DNA of 64,000 nt from Mytilus galloprovincialis (Eukaryota > Mollusca > Bivalvia > Mytilida > Mytilidae), in contig NC_134842.1 in NCBI RefSeq assembly GCF_965363235.1, positions 36,745,958 to 36,809,957 of the forward strand. Direction: 5' to 3'. Positions 43,901 through 54,519 of the stretch are shown piece by piece. Position 1 is the stretch's first letter, and each line of letters opens with the position of its first letter. The position numbers and the translations under genes are program-made. The notes below the pieces were generated by a model, which was not told where the DNA came from, searched no databases, and saw nothing but the letters and a program-made list of their open reading frames with translations.

Positions 43901-46900
43901 CTACAAGATACTTATGTTATGTTACTTCGCTGAATAAGAAAACCTACAAGATACTTATGTTATGTTACTACGCTGAACATGAAAACCTACAAGATACTTA
44001 TGTTATGTTACTACGCTGAACAAGAAAACCTACAAGATACTTATGTTATGTTACTACGCTGAACAAGAAAACCTACAAGATACTTATGTAATGTTACTAC
44101 GCTGAACATGAAAAACTACAAGATACTTATGTTATGTTACTACGCTAAACAAGAAAACCTACAAGATACTTATGTTATGATACTTCGCTGATACATAAAC
44201 ATGAAAACCTACAAGATACTTTATGTTATGTTACTACGCTGAACATGAAAAACTACAAGATACTTATGTTATGTTACTACGCTGAACATGAAAAACTACA
44301 AGATAATTATGTTATGTTACTACGCTGAACAAGAAAACCTACAAGATACTTATGTTATGTTACTACGCTGAACAAGAAAACCTACAAGATACTTTATGTT
44401 ATGTTACTACGCTGAACAAGAAAACCTACAAGATACTTATGTTATGTTACTACGCTGAACAAGAAAACCTACAAGATACTTATGTTATGTTACTTCGCTG
44501 ATACATAAACATGAAAACCTACAAGATACTTATGTTATGTTACTACGCTGAACATGAAAAAATATTCAAGATATTTATGTTATGTTACTACGCTGAACAT
44601 GAAAAGCTACAATATACTGATGTTATGTTACTACGCTGAACAAGAAAACCTACAAGATACTTATGTTATGTTACTTCGCTGATACATAAACATGAAAACC
44701 TACAAGATACTTATGTTATGTTACTAAGCTGAACATGAAAAACTACAAGATACTTATGTTATGTAACTACTCTGAAAAAGAAAACCTACAAGATACTTAT
44801 GTTATGTTACTAAGCTGAACAAGAAAACCTACAAGATACTTATGTTATGTTACTACGCTGAACAAGAAAACCTACAAGATACTTATGTTATGTTACTACG
44901 CAGAAAATGAAAAACTACAAGATACTTATGTTATGTTACTTCGCTGATACATAAACATGAAAACCTACAAGATACTTATGTTATGTTACTACGCAGAACA
45001 TGAAAAACTACAAGATACTTATGTTATGTTACTACGCTGAACAAGAAAACCTACAAGATACTTATGTTATGTTACTACGCTGAACATGAAAAACTACAAG
45101 ATATTTATGTTATGTTACTACGCTGAACATGAAAAACTACAATATACTTATGTTATGTTACTACGCTGAACCAGAAAACCTACAAGATACTTATGTTATG
45201 TTACTTCGCTGATACATAAACATGAAAATCTACAAGATACTTATGTTATGTTACTAAGCTGAACATGAAAAACTACAAGATACTTATGTTATGTTACTAC
45301 GCTGAACATGAAAAACTACAAGATACTTATGTTATGTTACTACGCTGAACAAGAAAACCTACAAGATACTTATGTTATGTTACTTCGCTGAACAAGAAAA
45401 CCTACAAGATACTTATGTTATGTTACTACGCTGAACAAGAAAACCTACAAGATACTTATGTTATGTTACTACGCTGAACAAGAAAACCTACAAGATACTT
45501 ATGTTATGTTACTACGCTGAACAAGAAAACCTACAAGATACTTATGTTATGTTACTACGCTGAACAAGAAAACCTACAAGATACTTATGTTATGTTACTA
45601 CGCTGAACAAGAAAACCTACAAGATACTTATGTTATGTTACTACGCTGAACAAGAAAACCTACAAGATACTTATCTTATGTTACTACGCTGAACAAGAAA
45701 ACCTACAAGATACTTATCTTATGTTACTACGCTGAACAAGAAAACCTACAAGATGCTTATGTTATGTTACTTCGCTGATACATAAACATGAAAACCTACA
45801 AGATACTTTATGTTATGTTACTACGCTGATACATTAACATGAAAACCTACAAGATACTTTTGTACGACTTTGCCCCCTGCACAGCTATAGAAAAATAGCA
45901 CATTAACGGGTGTTACACGGACTCTTTTTAAACGATACACGGACACTTTTTAGTTGTAACACGGACACTTTTTATGAATAGAATCACTCGTGCATGATCA
46001 GTGAGTTTATGGGCACTTTAACTTTCAATTAGATTTGAATTTTTTGTTTCACCGACTTATTTCCTGTCTTTTTATTGAACAAAATATTTACGTTAGCATC
46101 AATATCTTTTTTCAAACATTTCCAGTTAAATACTATTTATATCAGTACACTAAGGGATTAGACATTTAACTTCAAAAAGGGGGGGGTATGGTTTTCCTCT
46201 AAAATAGATATTTTGATCCCAAATTTGATGAGAAAATTTTATGGTCAAGCAGATGACAAATTAATGTTTTGCATGATTCCTGATTTTCCGAATACCGTTA
46301 ATAGTGCTAATTTATACAAAAACATTTGGGTGATGGCGTTGTAAAGTAAATAGTTAATATACTAATAAAAGAACATACCGCCCCCTTTATGAAGCAAAAT
46401 ATTTGGTCAATAAATGTTTTCTTCAATATATGGACATTGCTGAAAGTAAAGAAATGATGATACTGACGTGTATATTTCAATAAAAATAAGACAAGAAATA
46501 AGCAAATAAAAATCAAATCTAATATCAAAAGATAAAGTCCCTATCAACTCACCTATGCACGATTGATCCTATAACCAAAAAGTGTTCATGTAATACACGT
46601 CCAAATAAGCAGCAAATCTAGAAAAAAATCATTCAACTTATGTCATCAATTTTGGGCGGTAAGCTGCGATTGGATCATATATTAACCCGTGTTTAATCCC
46701 GATCAACACTTGCAGATCTAGAGACGAGCATGAATTAACAAAAAATCAAAGTATATGCCTGAATATATAATATTAAGACAAAATCCATTTTTTCATAAAC
46801 ATTTCATTCACTATTGAAGCAGGAAATTCATTCTTTTGATACATTTATATTTTTATCGAATTTATATCAGTGGCGGATCCAGGTCCAAATCCAGGACAAA

Positions 46901-49900
46901 ACAGGGGGGTCCAACTTTATGTCCCCGTTTAAATGCATTGCTCGTCCAAAAAAGGGTTGTCCCAACCCCTGCGACCTCCACCACTGAATATTAAATTCAT
47001 GTATTTGGCAACAAACGCGCGATTTTACGAAATTTTTTTATGGGGGGATGGAATGGCACATCCTACATTTTTTCATCAAAAATAAAGATCACAGCCTGTT
47101 TATTTAAAAATGAATTAGACCTCCCCCTCTCCGCTTTCCGTTTCATTCATAAAAATCAAACGTTATCTTACTTACCACTAAAATATTTCTTTAATATATT
47201 ACTTTTTTACGAAGTTGCATTTAATAAATCTTAAATGCGTACAACATTTATCTTTTACTTGAAATGGTTCTTTTTTTTTATCAAATTATTAGGTTCCTGA
47301 TTTTTTTTCCTTGTAAAAAAATCTCGGTTGAAGGGAAAAGAAAAACAAATGTGTTTATACTATAACTTACATTTACTCCTTTATGGCTATCTGAGTTTCT
47401 CAAATGTTTAGTCTTGCTAAAAGTATTATTACTTTCTTGAAACTATCGCCTCGGACCTTGACCTGACTACTTTTGCAGAAAAGCTATCCGGCAACGATTG
47501 TTATCGGCCGGTTTCTTTGTTACCTTTGTATTTTATCTAATACATGTTATGTTACTTCGCTGATACATAAATATGAAAACCTACATTTTTGACAAATAAC
47601 TGGGAGTTTAACTGACTGTTCATTACAAGGCAAATCATTCCATTCTGAGTTCTGATGTAAATGTCCGCAATTTTCCATCCCTTTAGCGTTATCAGGCTGA
47701 TCTGTCAAAATTGAATTTCAGAACATAACATAAATATACATTTCATAGTACTGTGACAGTGCAAAAAGCAGCTTCGTTTATTATTTTGGACTTTAATTTA
47801 AAATTCTCAATTTTGATATTTAAGACTTTAATTCTCTGTGTTTTATAATTCATTTTATTTTATAATTTCGTTTCTATTTACATTTCATATCCAGGACTTA
47901 AAATCAACATGCTTTGATATGCAATTTAATTCTTAGTTTGGACATTGAGTGACATGTTTCAATCTGTTAGCTAATTAGTGACATTTTACCTTATTCATAA
48001 TGTATGTTCTTAATTGTCTTAATCAGATTATCATTTAATATTTATTCTTCAAGTTCTAAAAATAGTTTAATCTTTGTCAGTGAACAATATTACTCAAATT
48101 AACTGTTATTTGTTATGTCTATACTTGTTATTTCAATTGTGTATAAATACTTGTTTATAATTTCTATAAGCAAGATTCGGACTCAGGACTTTACCCTGAA
48201 CACAGTCCATCTGTAATAAAAGTAATAGTATTCCATGCTGAATTATTGGTTTATTCATCGCTAGTTCCAGAGTCTCAGTAGTTAGTTTTCACCAGAGTTT
48301 CAGTCTCAGAGTTCTCATTGCTATTCACAGCAATCATTCGTTGTGTGATCAGGTGCATCACACAGTTTCAGTAACAAGAGACCATTCAGTCAGGCTCTTG
48401 TTACATACCCGACAAGTCACCCAGTTTCCCCGGCATCTTCACCATATGTGACAGTGCAAAAAGCAGCTTCGTTTATTATTTTGGACTTTAATTTAAAATT
48501 CTCAATTTTGATATTTAAGACTTTAATTCTCTGTGTTTTATAATTCATTTTATTTTATAATTTCGTTTCTATTTACATTTCATATCCAGGACTTAAAATC
48601 AACATGCTTTGATATGCAATTTAATTCTTAGTTTGGACATTGAGTGACATGTTTCAATCTGTTAGCTAATTAGTGACATTTTACCTTATTCATAATGTAT
48701 GTTCTTAATTGTCTTAATCAGATTATCATTTAATATTTATTCTTCAAGTTCTAAAAATAGTTTAATCTTTGTCAGTGAACAATATTACTCAAATTAACTG
48801 TTATTTGTTATGTCTATACTTGTTATTTCAATTGTGTATAAATACTTGCTTATAATTTTAATAAGCAAGATTTGGACTCAGGACTTTACACTGAACACAG
48901 TCCATCTGTCATAAAAGTATTAGTATTCCATGCTGAATTATTGGTTTATTCATCGCTAGTTCCAAAGTCTCAGTAGTAAGTTTTCACCAGAGTTTCAGAG
49001 TTCAGAGTTCTCATTGCTGTTCACAGCAATCGTTCGTTGTGTGATCAGGTGCATCACACACTTTCAGTAACAAGAGGCCATTCAGTCAGGCTCTTGTTAC
49101 ACGACCTGTTAGGATGTGTAACAAGAGCCTGACTGAATGGTCTCTTGTTACTGAAACTGTGTGATGCACCTGATCACACAACGAATGATTGCTGTGAATA
49201 GCAATGAGAACTCTGAGACTGAAACTCTGGTGAAAACTAACTACTGAGACTCTGGAACTAGCGATGAATAAACCAATAATTCAGCATGGAATACTATTAC
49301 TTTTATTACAGATGGACTGTGTTCAGGGTAAAGTCCTGAGTCCGAATCTTGCTTATAGAAATTATAAACAAGTATTTATACACAATTGAAATAACAAGTA
49401 TAGACATAACAAATAACAGTTAATTTGAGTAATATTGTTCACTGACAAAGATTAAACTATTTTTAGAACTTGAAGAATAAATATTAAATGATAATCTGAT
49501 TAAGACAATTAAGAACATACATTATGAATAAGGTAAAATGTCACTAATTAGCTAACAGATTGAAACATGTCACTCAATGTCCAAACTAAGAATTAAATTG
49601 CATATCAAAGCATGTTGATTTTAAGTCCTGGATATGAAATGTAAATAGAAACGAAATTATAAAATAAAATGAATTATAAAACACAGAGAATTAAAGTCTT
49701 AAATATCAAAATTGAGAATTTTAAATTAAAGTCCAAAATAATAAACGAAGCTGCTTTTTGCACTGTCACAGTACAATGTTGTATGTTGATGACGTTCTTG
49801 TTGTTTTCCTCTTTCAATATATATTTATTGAAACATGGGATAGACAATTGTTTGTACACCGCAATCGAAATAGGGATTTGCCATTGGTTAGTCTAGTCCA

Positions 49901-52572
49901 ATTACATGTGTTTACAATAGATTGATTTTATGATAACCGAAGAGGCAAACGAATTGCAATTGCAGACCTTTTTATAGAAGTAAATGCATCTATTTAGTTT
50001 TATAGACAGTGTTTTCTCTATTGACTGGATAACTTTATGCTCGCTCACATACTTGTACTTAATGTCAATGTTATAAATGATGTGAAAAATGTGTTGGAAA
50101 ATGTATTTGAATATTTGTCATTTGTCGTTCGTCATGGAATATAAATCATGTTAGCCATTGAATTAAAAACAAGCAACAAAAAATGTACATACTTTTTCCC
50201 CAGTTCATATCTGTTTTATTAACTGGAGATCCATCTGCCCATATCCAGTTTCCTTCTATACATTTATCGTTTATGCCAATCCAACCATTTTCGATACCAT
50301 TCCTTAAATATGAAAAACAATACTCTCTCCAGAATTAATTGCTGGTCTTAGAAAATAATGTTCATGTAACGCAATATAGATTACTATTTACTTAGTCTCA
50401 CTTAAAATCATGAACCTGAAGACCCTATCATGGTACATGTATTGGGTAGATGAGTTTAATGGTATGGATACCAAATTTTCATTTTCTTTTAAAAAACGTG
50501 ATAGAAATAAAATACATAATGCAGTGTTAATAAAGGAATAATTCGTTGGAATGAAAGTTTTATCTATATAGTAAAAGGTCAAATATATTCATTTTAAAGT
50601 ATCTTGATAAATTCGAACTCGATATTATCACGGTAACAAGCAATATACAAACTTGTATGTTGTTTGTGAAGTATTGATAGTGCTTGTTATGTATAATACA
50701 CCACGTCCTACAACATAGAACATATTGTTGTATAAAACTCAATTCACCTTCTTAAAAAATCTATGTTCCAAATATTCATATGTACAGTCGGGGAAAATAA
50801 AATAGCGTCTTCCTTGTCACACATCACGACAGCTTTCTCCCATGTTTCTTTGATTGCACCTTGCTGGTCTTTAAGCACCGCGTATAACTTACCATTGTGT
50901 TCTTCCCAGTTGTCACTGCCCTTAACTGTTAATTGAAACCAAAATTATATGCTGATTTATATACAATGCTGCTTTTCCATAATATAGATTTATTTTTTCG
51001 TTTTTCATTAAAATTTAATTATTGTCCAATTATGTATATTGTAGATAAACAAAAATTGAAAAATGAATATTTCTGTGACTTGTAAAATACTCCCCCGACT
51101 AGTTACAATTGATAATTTAGTCTACAATATTAATAATGCTATAATTAAGGATCGGATATTGAACTTCAATGATGCTGTATCATTATAGATTGAAATTCAA
51201 ACTTCTGCTTATAATACATTATAGATTTCAAAGTCGGTACATTTTTAGATATTTTCAAAACATGACGATTTTGCTTGAACAGGTTGGAAACTTAGGAAAA
51301 TGTTTTTGCTATTCGCCGAAATTTTCACGTATGCCTTGACCTTTACTATAACCTCTCACTAAAAATTCGAATAACACACAGTGCAAGTAGAAATGTAAAA
51401 AAGTAAAATCACAAAAATATCTAATTCCAAGGAAAATTCATATCAAAACGGAAAGTCCCTAATCAAATGTGAAAATCAAAAGCTCAAACACATCAAACGA
51501 ATGAATAACAACTTTCAAATTCTTGACTTGGAACAGCCATTTTCTTATGTAGTAAATGGTGGATAAAACCTGGTTTTAAATCTATCTAAAAATCTCACTT
51601 GTATTTATATTACAGTCACATCAAATTCCATTATATTGACAACATTGTGTAAACAAAACAAACAGACACAACAGGTAAATATGTCACAAATAGGGTTACA
51701 ACAGTAACACAAACCCCACCAAAAACTAGGATGATCTCAGGGTCTCCGAAAGGGTAAGCAGATCCTGCTACACATGTGTTGCTCATGTTATTACAAAGCC
51801 GGTAAATAGTCTAAAAGCTTGATAAACGAATATAAACAAACGTTCACTGTTAGGTAAATAGTAATAACTGATTTAAATGACAAATTTGATAAAACAAATT
51901 ATTTGACAAATGGTATAGAAAGGTTTAATTACCAAATGCAATTGTGTAGAAAATATAATTTGAAAAGAAAGCATGCATGACACTTTTAATTCACTTATTT
52001 GTCATATGATTGGCTCTATGTAAATTCATTATCAAGATCACGATCCGGTAAAAGTCGGCAACAAACCCGAAATTTAATTAGCTTACGATCAACAATCGCA
52101 AAAGGAAACATTAGTTAAACATTCGTTATAGATTCGTAATATTTTAACAAAAAGTTGCATACATGACTTTGTTTGATATATATATGCATAGATTGGTTCA
52201 ACAGTTTCGATATCATTGAAATTTCAAGCTTAAGACAATCGTTCCATATGACTTTAAATTACACATTTATTCAACGGATTGTGTTAACACTCAATGTAGT
52301 TGAACTGCAAATAACGTTTGGTCAACTATTTCCAGCTGGTATCTGTGATTTCCATTTACATTTAAGAGTCGAAGAGTATCCTTCACAAATTTCTTTAAAT
52401 AAAGCTACACATCGCTATTAAGTAGAAAAACGTTTCGCTCGTATAATATCAAGAAAGAGATTGTTTTAAAAAACAAATTTCTTTATAATACATTACCTCC
52501 GATAATAACTTTTGTCAGAAGACTTGTAATCATAATGCTGTAAAACACTATCATCTCTTTTTGTTCCATCAT
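37911..52572 (-). CDS. secreted C-type lectin / double von Willebrand A domain protein
   Basis: Seven exons join in phase: 52572-52497, 50925-50748, 50302-50193, 41897-41787, 40520-40237, 39935-39659, 38527-37911 (550 aa). Exon 1 is a signal peptide (MIVFYSIMITSLLTKVIIGG). Residues about 28-158 form a C-type lectin fold: ETWEKAVVMC, NGWIGINDKC, WIWADGSPVN, then KPCDLND and QWNVCK. Residues about 160-345 are a vWA domain with a full metal site: DTSTS (172), the TNTG threonine (243) and YDGLSSD (272). Residues about 350-545 are a second vWA domain in which the DxSxS motif reads DVQKNQSS, so metal binding is probably lost. An extracellular adhesion, matrix or immune recognition role is inferred. 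Intron 3 is 8.3 kb and carries the minisatellite and LTR cluster. All junctions are GT/AG. Confidence 0.9.
38530..39655. other. intron of the lectin/vWA gene
   Basis: AT-rich. A fragment containing GGCACTCATACCACATCT at 39555-39580 (in the exon 6 read-through) belongs to the SINE-like repeat end. No other feature. Confidence 0.45.
41008..41139. repeat. near-perfect hairpin element, family of 62-168
   Basis: AGATTATTACATGGCATTTT ... GGTATCAGCCC on the left faces GGGCTGGTACC ... AAAATGACATGTAATAATCT on the right. A second inverted structure with GAGGGCTGATA and TATCGGCCCC lies at 41590-41670, between ACCGGAAGT and ACTTCCGG. The whole 41008-41735 interval may be one element. Confidence 0.72.
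42185..42525 (+). repeat. two-copy tandem repeat, about 170 bp unit
   Basis: AAGCTTATACGAGAGCAAGA with CACTAGG, and ATTTTATTTCAATGAAGAAA, recur as AAGCGTATACGAGCGAAAGA with CACTATG, and ATTTTATTTCAATGACGAAA, in tandem. The two copies have diverged. Confidence 0.68.
43198..45866. repeat. minisatellite of about 60 units (43 bp)
   Basis: The unit is ATACTTATGTTATGTTACTA then CGCTGAACAAGAAAACCTAC then AAG. Two linked variants occur (GAACAAGAAAACC and GAACATGAAAAAC), plus a longer unit of about 50 bp reading CTTCGCTGATACATAAACAT. The 43 bp length is not a multiple of three and no long frame results, so it is non-coding. It sits in intron 3 of the lectin/vWA gene. The stretch 45335-45745 is about ten nearly identical units. 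Confidence 0.93.
45905..45975 (+). repeat. short repeats of ACACGGACACTTTTTA
   Basis: TTACACGGACTCTTTTTAAA, ATACACGGACACTTTTTAG and TAACACGGACACTTTTTATG are three adjacent copies of about 25 bp. Confidence 0.7.
45980..46865. other. intron sequence, nothing recognised
   Basis: No exon or repeat supported. The small frame at 46307-46528 is low-complexity. Confidence 0.4.
46870..46988. repeat. GGCGGATCC repeat, diverged copy
   Basis: CAGTGGCGGATCCAGGTCCA at the left and CCTCCACCACTGAATA at the right. The right palindrome arm is decayed compared with 3431-3560. Confidence 0.7.
47540..47586 (+). repeat. single displaced minisatellite unit
   Basis: ATGTTATGTTACTTCGCTGA followed by TACATAAATATGAAAACC is the long variant of the array unit, 1.7 kb beyond the array end. 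Confidence 0.8.
47752..49770. mobile_element. LTR retrotransposon fossil: three LTR copies, last one inverted
   Basis: Three nearly identical copies of about 655 bp: 47752-48405 and 48447-49101 (same direction), and 49117-49770 (inverted). Each runs TGTGACAGTGC...CTCTTGTTACA, so it has the TG...CA ends of an LTR, plus TATAAATAC and AATAAA motifs inside. Spacers of 41 and 15 bp separate them, and no internal coding region remains. The cluster is flanked by GTAC on both sides (47748-47751 and 49771-49774), consistent with one insertion site. High identity suggests a young age. The family cannot be assigned from LTRs alone. Confidence 0.8.
49775..50190. other. intron sequence, nothing recognised
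   Basis: No exon beyond the lectin exon that ends at 50193 on the minus strand. Confidence 0.4.
51415..51820 (+). repeat. dispersed repeat joined to a Penelope-associated 3' repeat
   Basis: 51415-51700 matches 31850-32120. 51705-51810 (ACCCCACCAAAAACTAGGAT, GGTAAGCAGATCCTGCT, ATTACAAAGCCGGTAAATAG) matches the 3' region of Penelope-like copies 2 and 3 at 25190-25300 and 35670-35815. No RT sequence is attached. Confidence 0.7.
51830..52490. other. first intron of the lectin/vWA gene, nothing recognised
   Basis: The plus-strand frame 52173-52421 has no domain. The region lies between exons 1 and 2 of the minus-strand gene. Confidence 0.4.
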
Positions 52573-52840
52573 GACAAGAACATTGGCGATACAAAATCAA
52601 AATTTGCTTTTGACATCGTACGTAATATATGAAAAACAAATTGCAAATTTCGCAAAATCTTTACTTTTGCTACAAAAACAACAATTGAAAAGTATTAATC
52701 TAGACAGTTTTTACTGCAAATATATGAAATGGTTCTGGAAACTTCTTTCAACTTTTGATTAATTATACACGGCAACATAGGTATAACCTTAAACTTGTGT
52801 CAAGACGAAAATAGTGATAATTTATTTGTTAAATTGAAAC
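52573..52840. promoter_or_regulatory. upstream region of the lectin/vWA gene
   Basis: This is the 5' flank of the minus-strand gene, between its ATG (52572) and the hammerhead repeat array. No clear TATA box or initiator could be assigned, so a promoter is placed here only by position. Confidence 0.3.
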
Positions 52841-52844
52841 AGAA

Positions 52845-53645
52845 CACTACCACTCTGTAAAATTGTAGACGAAACGCGCGTCTGGCGTATTAAATTATAA
52901 ACCTGGTACATGTGGTATCTTTGATAACTATTTACACCACTGGGTCGATGCCACTGCAAGTGGACGTTTCGTATCCAAGGTCATCACAAGCCGAATCGTC
53001 ATCACTTGGGTTGACATGAATATAATCATTTTATTTTTATAAATTTCCTGATTGCAATACTTTAAATTTTCGAAAAACTAAGTTATTTTTATTACAGGCA
53101 TTGGTAACCTTAGCCGTATTGGGCCCACACTTTTGGAATTTTTGGTTCTCAATGCTCTTCAACTTTGTACTTATTTGGCTTTATAACTATTTTGATCTGA
53201 TCATCACTGATGAGTCTAATGCAGACGAAACGGCGTCTGGCGTATTTAATTATAATCTGGTACCTTTGATAACTATTTACACCACTGGGTTGATGCCTCT
53301 GCTGGTGGAGTTTCGTCCCCGAGGGTATCATCACCCCAGTAGTTAGCACTTCGATGTTGACATGAATATCAAGTATATGGTAATTTTTTTTTATAAATTT
53401 CCTGATTGCAAAACTTAAAATGTTCGAAAAATCTACGGACTTTCTTATCCCAGGCATAAATTACCTTCGCCGTATTTGACACAACCTTTTGGAATTTTGG
53501 ATTATCAATGCTCTTCAACTGTGTACTTGTTTGGCTTTATAACTATTTTGATCTGAGCATCACTGATGAGTAATGAATTTCATGTAGACGAAACGCGCAT
53601 CTGGCGTTTTAAATTATAATCCTGGTACATGTGATTCCTATTTGG
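52845..53645 (+). ncRNA. tandem repeat with hammerhead-ribozyme cores (retrozyme-like)
   Basis: Related units of about 360 bp each contain GACGAAAC at 52868, 53224 and 53587 (spacing 356 and 363). Units 2 and 3 also carry the catalytic box CTGATGAG at 53207 and 53563. Unit 2 has a 4 bp stem II (GTCT/AGAC) between the two boxes. GAAAC is followed by a short GC palindrome and an NUH cleavage triplet (GTC in units 1 and 2, ATC in unit 3). The first unit has lost CTGATGA. Tandem units with type I hammerheads and tiny stem III are described for small circular-RNA retrozymes of metazoans, including mussels. The unit body also has GGGTCGATGCCACTGCAAGT and TTCCTGATTGCAA. Confidence 0.75.
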
Positions 53646-53649
53646 CAGA

Positions 53650-54515
53650 ATTAACTGCGCAATTTATCAATAATCCTCAATAATGGTATGCAATTTATCT
53701 TTTTGAAGTATCCAAAATAGATAAGTGTCAACCTAACTGTTTTTAATGCTTAACAAAAGTGTTATCGGGGGTTAGTAAATGATATGAACACCATGGAAAC
53801 TAGTGTCAACTACATGTCCCCGTGGCATGTATAATCAGTGTATTTAAGGTAACGTATCATAAAATTGTAAAATATCGTTGAATTTCAATCAATCGTGTGT
53901 GTTTTGATACGACATAACTTTGTCGGCAGGAAATCTATCGATTTATGACGAACTTTAAATTGAACTCATTTTTCTACATCAAATGTGATATAACAAAAAA
54001 AAAGATAAAAGAAACGTTATCATAATTGTGTATTTGTACGAGATTTACGTTTATTACAAAATTACATTATGTAAGTTCTTTTATTTTTCGAATAGTATTG
54101 TATAAGTTTGCTGTAATGTACACTCATCATTTGTATCGGTGTTATTTCTAAATGTTTTAAAGACAGATGTCGTATATATTGTATCAATGAGAAGCACCAA
54201 AATTTTAAGATCTTAAAAAATAAAAAATGACAAAGAAAAACTAGAAGTAATCAGACATATATACCGGAATATACAGTTGTTTCAAAAAATAATGTAAAAG
54301 CAAATTTAAAAACAAGCTATCTATAATTTTGTACCAGATTAAAATAAAATATAACTTGTTCTAACATTATTTTTTTTCCAAACTGTCTTTGATTTTAAGA
54401 ATCCGATTTTGACTCTTTTACATGTAGCTTCATACAATGGAGGTTAACTTTTATTGTAATTAGTTTTTAATATATTGATAAAAAAGAATACAGTTTCTAA
54501 AGTACTAAAACATCT
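53650..54515. other. gene-free stretch
   Basis: AT-rich with no recognised exon or repeat. Confidence 0.4.
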
Positions 54516-54519
54516 TTAG

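Noticed and set aside
43198-45866. CRISPR-like array
   Set aside because: Units are contiguous with no unique spacers, the repeat is degenerate, and the context is an animal intron; it is a minisatellite.
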